Shown here one piece after another: positions 25,813-34,006 of a stretch of 64,000 nt of DNA. Position 1 is the stretch's first letter, and every line of letters begins with the position of its first letter. The stretch spans positions 186,001-250,000 of the forward strand of contig JBDNFW010000033.1 of assembly GCA_041689615.1 (NCBI GenBank), in the 5' to 3' direction. Source of the DNA: UBA7359 sp041689615 (lineage in GTDB: Bacteria > Pseudomonadota > Gammaproteobacteria > Eutrophobiales > Eutrophobiaceae). The translations under genes and the position numbers were made by a program. The notes beneath the pieces are model-generated. The model was given only the letters and a program-made list of their open reading frames with translations, did no database searches and was not told the DNA's origin.

Positions 25813-26292
25813 TTATTCGGAAGCGGATTCAAGTAGTTTAATTAATTTCTTATTTTCCGTTTTTTCAGCCATTGTCAGTGCTGTTTTTTCTTTTTTATCA
25901 GCGAGTGTGACATCTGCGCCCGCATTCAGTAAGACTTCAACAATATCCAGTCGTTTATTTACCACAGCTAACATCAAAGCAGTTTTTCCCTGTTCATCAG
26001 CCAGATTAACATCGACGCCTTCAACAACCAGTTCATTAACAATACTTCTATTTCCATTATAGGCCGCACCCATTAATGCCGTACGCCCTACTAAATTTTT
26101 AGAATTCACGTTCATACCAGCAGATAACATTGCCTTTATCTGACTTAAACGCCCATCTTTTGCTGCTGTGTAAAACTTCAATTCTTTTGTTTTTTCATCC
26201 ATGACTTCTTCTGCCGCAAAGGACAATGTCGTCAAAGAGTTAAAGAAGACAACAAACAACAAACTAACTAATCGATATTTAATATAATGCAT
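25813..26292 (-). CDS. Periplasmic or secreted ankyrin-repeat protein
   Basis: 159 residues. A signal peptide (about 1-27, ending SFA-A) is followed by three to four ankyrin repeats: KFYTAAKDGRLSQIKAMLSA, VGRTALMGAAYNGNRSIVNE, QGKTALMLAVVNKRLDIVEV and EKTALTMAEKTENKKLIKLL. Ankyrin repeats bind other proteins; the partner here is unknown. The C-terminus lies only 9 bases from MITE-like copy B. Divergent from the retropepsin-like gene 59 bases away. Confidence 0.88.
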   Translation of the reverse strand: MHYIKYRLVSLLFVVFFNSLTTLSFAAEEVMDEKTKELKFYTAAKDGRLSQIKAMLSAGMNVNSKNLVGRTALMGAAYNGNRSIVNELVVEGVDVNLADEQGKTALMLAVVNKRLDIVEVLLNAGADVTLADKKEKTALTMAEKTENKKLIKLLESASE

Positions 26293-26351
26293 AATCCTAA
26301 AAAAGCCGTTTCAATAACACTAATAGCGGCATTTGTGACAAAATCTTAACA

Positions 26352-26867
26352 ATGAGTGAAGAAAAATTTCAAGAACGTCTGGGCAATGGCATGGTCATTC
26401 TCGGCTGGATACTGGCTCTAGGACTACTATCGTTCTTTTTTTCTAAATATCTGGATAAGCAAAATAATCCCAATCAAAACCTTGTATTGAATCAAACTGA
26501 TCTCACTAAGGAAGTCGAATTGCAACGAAATCGATATGGACACTATGTTGCTAATGGCACTATTAATAATCAGCCCGTCGTATTTATGCTCGATACTGGC
26601 GCAACAGATATCAGTATTCCCGAAAAAATAGCGCAACGTTTAAATCTAAAGGCAGGAATAAAATTTTATGTCGATACAGCCAATGGAGAAATAGACGTTT
26701 ATGCAACGAGACTGGATCGTGTCGGCCTTGGTCCCATAGAACTATACGACGTCAACGCCAACATAAACCCCTATTTTGAAGGCGAAGAAATTCTCTTGGG
26801 AATGAGTTTTCTAAAACATCTACATTTCTCTCAGCAAGGCGATAAGCTTCTGATTAGACAATATTGA
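26352..26867 (+). CDS. Membrane-anchored retropepsin-like aspartic protease (clan AA)
   Basis: 171 residues. An N-terminal membrane helix (MVILGWILALGLLSFFFS, about 14-31) is followed by a linker and a single retropepsin-like domain. The catalytic motif is FMLDTGATDISIP (Asp-Thr-Gly at about residues 81-83), and the second signature EILLGMSFLKHLHF lies near the C-terminus. The TIGR02281 family looks like this and would act as a homodimer, with the domain in the periplasm. Substrate unknown. It ends 2 bases before MITE-like copy C. Confidence 0.9.
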   Translation: MSEEKFQERLGNGMVILGWILALGLLSFFFSKYLDKQNNPNQNLVLNQTDLTKEVELQRNRYGHYVANGTINNQPVVFMLDTGATDISIPEKIAQRLNLKAGIKFYVDTANGEIDVYATRLDRVGLGPIELYDVNANINPYFEGEEILLGMSFLKHLHFSQQGDKLLIRQY

Positions 26868-26869
26868 TA

Positions 26870-27181
26870 GAGGCCTTTGCACGCGCAGGGCTTTTGTTTT
26901 CTGGCTAGGCATAAACGCACAGGCTGGTTTTTGCTCCTCGGCTTTGACTCCTGTGTCGCTCTACCTCCTGCATCCATACAGTCGTGCACCAACTGTAGGC
27001 ACTATAAGGCGAAACCAGCATATACCGTACGTCCTGTACATAAATGAGGAAGCTTATAGATAATAAGTGACCGATTGAGTGTAGAGCCTGCCCCGCGAGT
27101 GAAACGAGTGTTTTGGGTACGATTTTACCAACAGGAGGCGCTCTAGGCGACGACGTAAGAGGACAATCGTGCAATGGTCTC
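26870..27181. repeat. MITE-like element, copy C
   Basis: A 312-base non-coding element. The left end GAGGCCTTTGCACGCGCAGG and the right end GTGCAATGGTCTC are inverted repeats and match copy B in reverse. Only TA is shared by the two flanks, so the target duplication is short or decayed. A 47-base segment at 26934-26980 matches (in reverse, one mismatch) copy B 25693-25739 and the isolated module at 55726-55772. It leaves about 60 bases for the promoter of the following symporter gene. Confidence 0.83.
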
Positions 27182-27241
27182 TAATAACGATTAAACTGTC
27201 TTTATTCAATAACTTATAACCAAGCAAATGAGAATAATAAT

Positions 27242-28600
27242 ATGCAGTGGTTACAGGACAAACTAAACGTACTTAGCAGCATTATTTGGGGAGAATATTT
27301 ACTCATTCCCTTATTAGCAATCGTCGGTATTTATCTTACTGCCGGACTTTACGCCATGCCTTGGCGGAAGATCCCACTTGCCTTTCAAACCTTGTGGCAA
27401 GGGCGCAAAGAAACGTCACATTTAGAAGGTGACATCACACCTTTTCAGGCCTTAATGACGGCGCTATCAGCAACAGTTGGCACAGGTAATATTGCTGGCG
27501 TTGCTACGGCTATCTATTTTGGTGGTCCGGGCGCCATATTCTGGATGTGGGTTATTGCCTTATTTGGTATGGCAACAAAATATGCCGAAGCAGTACTTGC
27601 TGTTAGTTATCGAGAAACAGACGAATTGGGTAATTATGTTGGTGGCCCAATGTATTACATACGTAATGGCTTGGGAGATAACTGGCGCTGGATGGCGTCT
27701 TCATTTGCTTTTTTTGCCATGTTTGCCGCGTTTGGCATTGGTAACATGGTTCAATCTCATTCTGTCGCCGATGAAATCTATTCAAGTTTTAGTGTACCCA
27801 CGTGGCTTACCGGCATAGTTATGGCAACACTGGCTGCACTAGTCATCATCGGTGGTGTTAAACGCATAGCTCACGTTGCCGCAAAACTCGTCCCTTTCAT
27901 GGCATTCGTCTATATCTTTGCCGCATTGGCCATTGTTATTTTAAATATTGAAAAGATGCCTGATGCTATTTTACTTATTCTTAAAAGTGCATTCACAGGT
28001 TCTGCCGCAAGCGGCGGTTTTCTTGGTGCCTCAATCTGGATGGCAATTCGCTGGGGTTTTGCTCGAGGCATTTTTTCAAATGAAGCCGGACTCGGTAGCG
28101 CACCTATTGCGCATGCCGCCGCTCAAACAAATGATCCGGTAAAACAAGGTATGGTCGCCATGCTTGGAACCTTCATCGACACCATAATCATATGCAGCCT
28201 TACCGCATTTGTGATCATACTCACTGGCGCATGGGAAAGTGGTTTAAAGGGTGTGAGCATGTCTTCACACGCTTTTTCAATAGGGTTATATGGATATGGC
28301 AGTTATGTTGTCAGTTTTGGACTGGTTTTATTTGCTTTCACAACCATACTCGGTTGGAGTTATTACGGCGAACGTAGTGCTGAATATTTATTTGGCACTA
28401 AAATTATCAAGCCTTATAGACTGTTATGGGTGATTGCCGTTTTTATCGGCGCGATTATGAAGCTGGAACTGGTATGGACATTTGCTGATGTTCTTAATGG
28501 ACTCATGGCACTTCCCAATTTAGTTGCCCTACTATTACTTAGCCCTGTCGTGTTTAGCAAGACTCGACAATACTTCAATAATAAAAGCTCAAAATGGTAA
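27242..28600 (+). CDS. Sodium:alanine/glycine symporter (AGCS family)
   Basis: A 452-residue inner-membrane transporter with about ten to eleven helices. Family signatures are ALSATVGTGNIAGVATAIYF (about residues 79-98), GGPGAIFWMWVIALFGMATK, YVGGPMYYI and FARGIFSNEAGLGSAPIAHA. AGCS proteins import alanine or glycine with Na+. The stop overlaps the nadC start by 7 bases (28594-28600), so the two are probably co-transcribed. Upstream lies MITE-like copy C. Confidence 0.95.
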   Translation: MQWLQDKLNVLSSIIWGEYLLIPLLAIVGIYLTAGLYAMPWRKIPLAFQTLWQGRKETSHLEGDITPFQALMTALSATVGTGNIAGVATAIYFGGPGAIFWMWVIALFGMATKYAEAVLAVSYRETDELGNYVGGPMYYIRNGLGDNWRWMASSFAFFAMFAAFGIGNMVQSHSVADEIYSSFSVPTWLTGIVMATLAALVIIGGVKRIAHVAAKLVPFMAFVYIFAALAIVILNIEKMPDAILLILKSAFTGSAASGGFLGASIWMAIRWGFARGIFSNEAGLGSAPIAHAAAQTNDPVKQGMVAMLGTFIDTIIICSLTAFVIILTGAWESGLKGVSMSSHAFSIGLYGYGSYVVSFGLVLFAFTTILGWSYYGERSAEYLFGTKIIKPYRLLWVIAVFIGAIMKLELVWTFADVLNGLMALPNLVALLLLSPVVFSKTRQYFNNKSSKW

Positions 28601-29421
28601 TCGACCAAAACGAAATCATTGCCAATGTAAAAACGGCGCTGCATGAAGATGTAGGTTCAGGCGATATTACTGCGGAATTGATTCCCGAAGATGCCACGGC
28701 TTCAGCAACACTTATTACCCGAGAGCATGCAACTTTGGCAGGTCGCAAGTGGTTCGATGAAGTTTTTAATCAATTAGATTCTTCTATTCAAATTGACTGG
28801 CAAGTCGATGATGGCGATGTTATTAAACCAAATCAAAAACTGTGTGAACTTCATGGCTCTGCGCGTTCAATACTAACAGGCGAGAGAACTGCGATTAATT
28901 TTTTACAAACACTTTCCGCAACAGCAACGTCCGTTGCCAGTTTTGTTAACTTAATAAAAGATACTGAAACTAAAATACTCGACACACGAAAAACCATTCC
29001 TGGTTTACGCCTCGCACAAAAATATGCGGTAACTTGTGGCGGTGGCAAAAATCATCGCGTTGGACTGTATGATGCTATTTTAATCAAGGAAAACCACATC
29101 ATCGCGGCGAGAGGTATTACTGAAGCTATTACTCTAGCTAAGAAAAAAAATGTACCTGTTGAAGTTGAAGTTGAATCCTTACAAGAATTGGCAGAAGCTC
29201 TCGAAGCCAAACCAGATCAGGTTTTACTGGATAATTTTAATATTGCCGAATTAATCAAAGCAGTTTTAGTAACAAAAGGCCGCGCCAAACTGGAAGCTTC
29301 CGGTAATGTTGATAAACAAAGCATACGCGCTATTGCTGAAACCGGTGTTGATTATATTTCGATTGGCGCGCTGACTAAACACATTCAGGCGATTGATTTT
29401 TCCATGCGCATTAATCTTTAA
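28594..29421 (+). CDS. nadC: Nicotinate-nucleotide pyrophosphorylase (carboxylating)
   Basis: A 275-residue quinolinate phosphoribosyltransferase, third step of de novo NAD synthesis. ALHEDVGSGDITAELIPE at the N-terminus, GERTAINFLQTLS, the phosphate/quinolinate-binding DTRKTIPGLRLAQKYAVTCG with GGKNHR, and the barrel strands VEVEVESL, VLLDNF, LEASGNV and ISIGALTKH are all intact. Translation is probably coupled to the symporter gene. The stop codon lies inside a perfect palindrome at 29399-29439. Confidence 0.97.
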   Translation: MVIDQNEIIANVKTALHEDVGSGDITAELIPEDATASATLITREHATLAGRKWFDEVFNQLDSSIQIDWQVDDGDVIKPNQKLCELHGSARSILTGERTAINFLQTLSATATSVASFVNLIKDTETKILDTRKTIPGLRLAQKYAVTCGGGKNHRVGLYDAILIKENHIIAARGITEAITLAKKKNVPVEVEVESLQELAEALEAKPDQVLLDNFNIAELIKAVLVTKGRAKLEASGNVDKQSIRAIAETGVDYISIGALTKHIQAIDFSMRINL

Positions 29422-29439
29422 GATTAATGCGCATGGAAA
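29399..29439. terminator. 41-base perfect palindrome over the nadC stop codon
   Basis: Arms of 20 bases, 29399-29418 and 29420-29439, pair perfectly around a single central T. The left arm encodes the last codons of nadC (FSMRINL) and the centre holds the TAA stop. It lies between the convergent nadC and fch genes. There is no run of T on either side, so it may work as a two-way RNA-end barrier and not as a standard intrinsic terminator. Confidence 0.6.
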
Positions 29440-29445
29440 GAAGTT

Positions 29446-30069
29446 TTATAACTTACTTTTAACTAACTCGTAAATCTCTTCTTTCAAAGTATCCATGCCA
29501 CCCAACAACGTTTCCAGTTGTTGACGACGATCATCAGCGAATTCCTTATCCTTTATACCACCTATATTAATATAAACATTTAATGCCGCACTTCTTAATC
29601 CGGCATAACCTGCTAATACAGCAACGCCAGCATCACTAATGACGTTCTTGTTACCTTTGTCAGCGATAGGTTGGCTAAGGTTAATCACTTCTCTACATAA
29701 TTTGACACATTGAAGTGGGACATCGGTTGCTTCTTTTAAAGCTGCCTGAATTTCGGTTGAACGCGCTGCTTTTTCTTCATCCGTCTCTTTTGGCATACCG
29801 TATGAAGCCATAACCCGATTAAAAACTACGACATCATCATTAATAGCATCGGTTAAATCTGATCTTAACTGTTCTGATTTGGCCAGAATCTCTTTGCACT
29901 CTTCTTCAGCATCTTCGCAACCTTTTTTACCAATAGTAAAATTGGCGACCATGCTGATCAGGGCAGCACCCATAGCACCAGAAACGGCAGCCGCACCACC
30001 ACCACCAGGTGTCGATGTCTTGCTTGCCAATTCATCCAGAAAAGTCTGAATTGTCATATCTTTTATCAT
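29446..30069 (-). CDS. fchA: Methenyltetrahydrofolate cyclohydrolase FchA (cyclodeaminase family)
   Basis: A 207-residue all-helical protein of the formiminotransferase-cyclodeaminase C-terminal family. STPGGGGAAAVSGAMGAALI (about 18-37) and the C-terminal SDAGVAVLAGYAGLRSAALN closely resemble Fch of Methylobacterium, which opens methenyl-H4F to 10-formyl-H4F. The start at 30069 gives MIKDMTIQTFLDELAS; an internal ATG (MTIQT, 30057) is possible. It is divergent from mtdA, the preceding enzyme of the same pathway, so the two form a C1-H4F oxidation or assimilation pair. Confidence 0.92.
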   Translation of the reverse strand: MIKDMTIQTFLDELASKTSTPGGGGAAAVSGAMGAALISMVANFTIGKKGCEDAEEECKEILAKSEQLRSDLTDAINDDVVVFNRVMASYGMPKETDEEKAARSTEIQAALKEATDVPLQCVKLCREVINLSQPIADKGNKNVISDAGVAVLAGYAGLRSAALNVYINIGGIKDKEFADDRRQQLETLLGGMDTLKEEIYELVKSKL

Positions 30070-30312
30070 GTATTTTCCCCAGAAACGTCAAAAAAAGACG
30101 GCGATTATATGCTAGTCACCCTTAAAACGGTAAATTTTAGTGAAGTCACAAATTCTGTAAATAACACGCTAGCTTGTCGCACAATGCTGCATCAGGTACC
30201 TTATGCGTTTTTTGAATCGACCATTCTGAGAAAATACGCTCGATTCTCACGTAACGCATTGATTACCGAATTTTTATTTTATACAGAATAATTTCCATGG
30301 GAACCAACAATA

Positions 30313-31173
30313 ATGAAAAAGCTGCTTTTTCAACTTGATACTGATGCTCACCCAGCCGTATTCGATACTGTCGTTGCTTATGATGGCGGCGCAGATCATG
30401 TCATCGGACATGGTAATGTCACGCCTGACAACGTTACGCCATTGGTAGAAGGCGCCATTTTTACTCGTTCCCCAAAAGAAAAAAAATACACCGCTTTATT
30501 TGTAGGGGGTAGCGATATGGTTGCAGGTGAAAAACTCTTTAAAGCAGTTCAAAAAACCTTTTTTGCTGACTTTCGTGTTTCAGTTATGCTCGATAGTAAC
30601 GGCAGCAATACTACCGCTGCGGCTGGTGTCGCTAAATTATTAACCAGTGGCACAATTAAAGGCAAAAAAGCTGTCGTCTTAGCAGGCACAGGCCCAGTAG
30701 GACAACGTGCAGCAATTATGTTGGCTAAAGAAGGTGCTAGCGAAGTGATTGTCAGCTCCCGCCAAATGAAACGTTCTGAGCAAGCTTGTGCAGATATGAA
30801 AAGCAGCTTTGATGTTGATATTACTCCGGCTGAAGCAGCCGATTGTGACAGCAGAGGAAAGTTGATTGAAGATGCACAAATTGTCTTTGCGGCTGGTGCG
30901 GCTGGCATTGAATTATTAAAAGCAGAACACTGGGAAAATAACAGCAACATTGAATTAATGGCTGATGCAAATGCAACTCCGCCGATAGGTATTGGCGGTA
31001 CTGACATGATGGATAGAGGTCAGGATCGACATGGAAAAATCATTTGGGGTGCGATTGGCTTCGGTACTTTGAAACTAGCATTACACAGAGCGTGTATTGA
31101 GAAATTATTCGAAAGTAATGATCAATTATTTGATGCCGAAGAAATATTCACTCTTGCTAAAATGATGGCGTAG
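30313..31173 (+). CDS. mtdA: NADP-dependent methylene-tetrahydrofolate/methanopterin dehydrogenase MtdA
   Basis: A 286-residue enzyme. The N-terminus MKKLLFQLDTDAHPAVFDTV, the substrate segment YDGGADHVIGHGNVTPDNV, and MLDSNGSNTTAAAG are hallmarks of the MtdA/MtdB family. The Rossmann nucleotide loop is VVLAGTGPVGQRAA (about 121-134). The C-terminal stretch LHRACIEKLFES and EEIFTLAKMMA agrees with Methylobacterium MtdA end to end. It oxidises methylene-H4F (or H4MPT) to the methenyl form. The divergent fchA gene supports the H4F reading. The 243-base space between them holds the promoters and an imperfect inverted repeat near 30200-30270. Confidence 0.93.
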   Translation: MKKLLFQLDTDAHPAVFDTVVAYDGGADHVIGHGNVTPDNVTPLVEGAIFTRSPKEKKYTALFVGGSDMVAGEKLFKAVQKTFFADFRVSVMLDSNGSNTTAAAGVAKLLTSGTIKGKKAVVLAGTGPVGQRAAIMLAKEGASEVIVSSRQMKRSEQACADMKSSFDVDITPAEAADCDSRGKLIEDAQIVFAAGAAGIELLKAEHWENNSNIELMADANATPPIGIGGTDMMDRGQDRHGKIIWGAIGFGTLKLALHRACIEKLFESNDQLFDAEEIFTLAKMMA

Positions 31174-31217
31174 AATATAACACTTGGTAATCACAATCTC
31201 GTGACTATGGAAATTAT

Positions 31218-32396
31218 ATGAACACGAATTTAGGCAACACTCCTAAAGATAAATATTCATGGATGAATATGTCTCACGCTCTTTTTTACCTGTTCTTCAT
31301 GTTTTCTACTTCGATTTATGCTGCGACATATGAAGATGGAAAACAAGCGTATCTAAGCCAGGACTACGAACTTGCATTAAAAACTCTTAAACCCTTGGCT
31401 GAAGAAGGAAATTCTCAAGCACAAATTACTTTAGGCTTGATGTATGACTATGGTCATGGCGTAGAAAAAAATTCATCCGAATCACTCAAATGGTACTTAA
31501 TGGCCGCTGAACAAGGTGTCCCTTTGGTACAACATGATATTGGCGTGAAGTATTTTCAGGGTCAGGGTGTAGAACAAAATTATATTGAAGCGGCTAAATG
31601 GTGGGAAATGTCGGCTAATGCTGGCATTGCCGATTCTCAGTTTAATCTTGGCCTAATGTATTATCGTGGCATCGGCATCCCAAAGGATTATGTCAAAGCG
31701 GGAGTATTATTTGATGCTGCAGCCGAACAAGGGCACGGTAATGCACAATACAGTTTGGCTGTCATGTATGCCTTTGGTCAAAGCAGAGAAAAGAACTACA
31801 GCGCCGCATCAAAATGGTTTAACAAAGCAGCCGAACAAAATGTGGCTCAAGCTCAATTTAATCTCGGTGTCTTCCATGAAAATGGCTATGGCGTTTCGAA
31901 AGATTTAACTAAAGCTAGAGAATGGTATCAACTTGCGGCAGATCAAGGCTTACAAGAAGCCGTAGAAAAATTACGATCATTACCTGCACAAAACACAACC
32001 ACCGTAGTAAAGAAAGAAAGCACGACCGTGGTTTCAGAAAAGATAATCACTAGCACGTCAGAATCTGAAACAACAAATATTAGTCTGCCAGATACGACTA
32101 GTGATTTGAATTTAAGTGACTGGTTACGACAACAACCCTCCGACAACTACACGTTACAATTAGCGAGTGTCGTCAGTGAGAAAGATATCACCAAGTATAT
32201 TAAAGCCTCAAAATTTGATTCAAAAGCAGGTTATATAGAAGTTATTGTTAATGGAATTACCCGTTATACTGCTATATATGGTCTATATGATACTTATCAA
32301 AATGCAGAACTTGCCGTTAACGAATTACCCATGGCAATACAAAAAGCCAAACCCTGGGTTCGAAACACCGGCATACTTCAAGGCTTGTTGCGTTAA
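31218..32396 (+). CDS. Sel1-repeat protein with C-terminal SPOR-like domain
   Basis: 392 residues. A hydrophobic signal (about 17-35, ending SIYAAT) leads into six or so Sel1-type repeats (about 45-245), for example AQITLGLMYDYGHGVEKNSS, VQHDIGVKYFQGQGVEQNY and AQFNLGVFHENGYGVSKDLT. A Ser/Thr-rich linker follows, then a SPOR-like domain (about 300-392: YTLQLASV, RYTAIYGLYDTYQNAELAVN, KPWVRNTG) that resembles DamX. SPOR domains bind denuded septal peptidoglycan, so a periplasmic cell-wall role is inferred. The ATGs at 31263 and 31269 would also leave a good signal peptide. Followed 23 bases later by two unknown paralogues. Confidence 0.85.
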   Translation: MNTNLGNTPKDKYSWMNMSHALFYLFFMFSTSIYAATYEDGKQAYLSQDYELALKTLKPLAEEGNSQAQITLGLMYDYGHGVEKNSSESLKWYLMAAEQGVPLVQHDIGVKYFQGQGVEQNYIEAAKWWEMSANAGIADSQFNLGLMYYRGIGIPKDYVKAGVLFDAAAEQGHGNAQYSLAVMYAFGQSREKNYSAASKWFNKAAEQNVAQAQFNLGVFHENGYGVSKDLTKAREWYQLAADQGLQEAVEKLRSLPAQNTTTVVKKESTTVVSEKIITSTSESETTNISLPDTTSDLNLSDWLRQQPSDNYTLQLASVVSEKDITKYIKASKFDSKAGYIEVIVNGITRYTAIYGLYDTYQNAELAVNELPMAIQKAKPWVRNTGILQGLLR

Positions 32397-32419
32397 TAAG
32401 TTTAACGGGGGAATAGTTA

Positions 32420-33148
32420 ATGGCCTCGTTTAAAGAAATACTAAATTTCAGTGAAGAAGAACTGCTTCAACTACTATACAAATTCAATTTTTCTGAAGAA
32501 ATTACTGAAGACAAAACCGAAGCTATCGCCATTCAATTAAAACTGCGCGAAGCACAATTAGTTTGTGCGATTGGCTTCAATAAATCTGTCAGAAAATTAC
32601 CCGAAATAGCACCAATTCTTGGATTTGAAAATTATGACGGACTGGTAAACGCTCGTAATGAATTCTTCACGACAGACATTTATAAATTAATTTCTCTGGA
32701 TAATATTTTATCGATTTATTCTATTGTTAAAAACGATGTTAAAAACAAACAAATCATGGAATATTTGTTAACCAGTCGACTTGAATGGATAGAGAAAAGA
32801 ATTGAAGAAACTGTAAACTCACTTATCATTGATAAGTACAAAGAAGAAATGCGCGCCATTTATTCTGATGGGATTGTCGGCATCGACTTCGTAGAAACGC
32901 GATTAAATAAGTCTGATAGTGGTTTTCGTGCTCTGTTAAATGAAGTGACATTGATTGTCGAAAACAAGATTATTCCTGCTGGTGATGTTTTCTTTCGCGA
33001 TACAATATTACCGCAGGAAAAAAGAAAGTTGCTAAATAAAGGATTAATACCGAGAGACTTGATCGAAACACGTCTTAGCGATCCAAACATTTCAGATGTT
33101 GAAAAGAAAATCCTATATGATCACTTAAAAATGAACCGCGAAAATTAA
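32420..33148 (+). CDS. Uncharacterised helical protein, first of a tandem paralogue pair
   Basis: 242 residues, no signal peptide or membrane segment, rich in Glu, Lys, Leu and Ile, apparently all-helical. I do not recognise the family. It shares ordered motifs with the next gene: QLVCAIGFNKS (about residues 51-61), FFTTDIYKLI, LEWIEKRIEE, IYSDGIVGIDF plus ETRLNK, and LPQEKRKLLNKGLIPRDLIE near the C-terminus. A GGGG ribosome binding site precedes the ATG. It lies 23 bases after the Sel1-SPOR gene and 10 bases before its paralogue, so the three are probably one operon. A cytoplasmic protein is inferred. Confidence 0.75.
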   Translation: MASFKEILNFSEEELLQLLYKFNFSEEITEDKTEAIAIQLKLREAQLVCAIGFNKSVRKLPEIAPILGFENYDGLVNARNEFFTTDIYKLISLDNILSIYSIVKNDVKNKQIMEYLLTSRLEWIEKRIEETVNSLIIDKYKEEMRAIYSDGIVGIDFVETRLNKSDSGFRALLNEVTLIVENKIIPAGDVFFRDTILPQEKRKLLNKGLIPRDLIETRLSDPNISDVEKKILYDHLKMNREN

Positions 33149-33158
33149 TTAAACCATT

Positions 33159-33872
33159 ATGCCAAGTTTTACTGAATTATTAACTGCCGCTGACGATGAA
33201 CTGGTTCGGATTTTTTACAAAACCAGTACTGGTGAAGAAACCGACTTCATCAAGCGCATCAACATGGTCGCAGCACAACTTGAGCTTAATCATACGCAAC
33301 TGGTATGCGCCTTAGGTTTTAATAAACATATACGTGAATTAACTGATATTCAGCAGCAACTCGGATTTCGTTCTTTCAAGTTGCTTACCTATCGAATGCA
33401 TGAGTTATTTACAACGGATACTTATACACAATTAGCCATTGATAATATTTTGGACATTTATTCGGAACGACTTGAAGATCAAGAAGTACTCGACACCTTG
33501 CGGGAATTGTTGCATCCACGGCTCGAACACATTGAGGCTGATATTGAAAAAACAGATGATCCATCTCATATCATCAGTTATAAAATGGAAATTCATTCGA
33601 TATACACTTCCGGTATTGCTGACAAAAATTTTGCTGACGAACGGCTTAACAAGGATATTGGTAAATATCGACTGATGGCAAACGAGGCCAATGTGATTAT
33701 TGAAGCTGGTTATCAGCCGCCAAGTAATTTGTTCTTTATGAGTACGCTTTCTCCTGAGGAAAAACGTAATTTAATTGAAGCAGGCCATATCAGTAAAGAC
33801 ATGATTAAAAATCGCCTACAAAATGCAAAAATCAGCGAAGAAGAACGAGAATTGCTGGAAGAACACCTCTAA
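33159..33872 (+). CDS. Uncharacterised helical protein, second of a tandem paralogue pair
   Basis: 237 residues, homologous over the full length to the preceding gene: QLVCALGFNKH, LFTTDTYTQLAIDNILDIYS, LEHIEADIEKT, IYTSGIADKNFADERLNK and SPEEKRNLIEAGHISKDMI. The last segment, with IKNRLQNAKISEEERELLEE, looks like a short helical repeat. No signal peptide or membrane helix. Divergence between the copies is large while motif order is kept, so the duplication is not recent. The 134 bases after it hold the TonB receptor promoter. Confidence 0.75.
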   Translation: MPSFTELLTAADDELVRIFYKTSTGEETDFIKRINMVAAQLELNHTQLVCALGFNKHIRELTDIQQQLGFRSFKLLTYRMHELFTTDTYTQLAIDNILDIYSERLEDQEVLDTLRELLHPRLEHIEADIEKTDDPSHIISYKMEIHSIYTSGIADKNFADERLNKDIGKYRLMANEANVIIEAGYQPPSNLFFMSTLSPEEKRNLIEAGHISKDMIKNRLQNAKISEEERELLEEHL

Positions 33873-34006
33873 GAATATTTAAGCTGCAAAATTCAGGAAA
33901 TTCTCCCCTGTTTTTTAGAAAAAACTCTCTTTTATTCATATAGATATATAGTTAATCTCCCTCCCCTAATAATAAATACAAGATATATTACTTGGGGGTA
34001 AATATT

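Noticed and set aside
25499..27181. A composite transposon bounded by the two MITE-like copies
   Set aside because: Copy B has its own GACT duplication, and the outer flanks of B and C do not form a duplication, so the copies probably inserted separately.
30109..30291. A 60-codon frame between fchA and mtdA
   Set aside because: It starts without a ribosome binding site, resembles no protein I know, and fills the shared promoter region.
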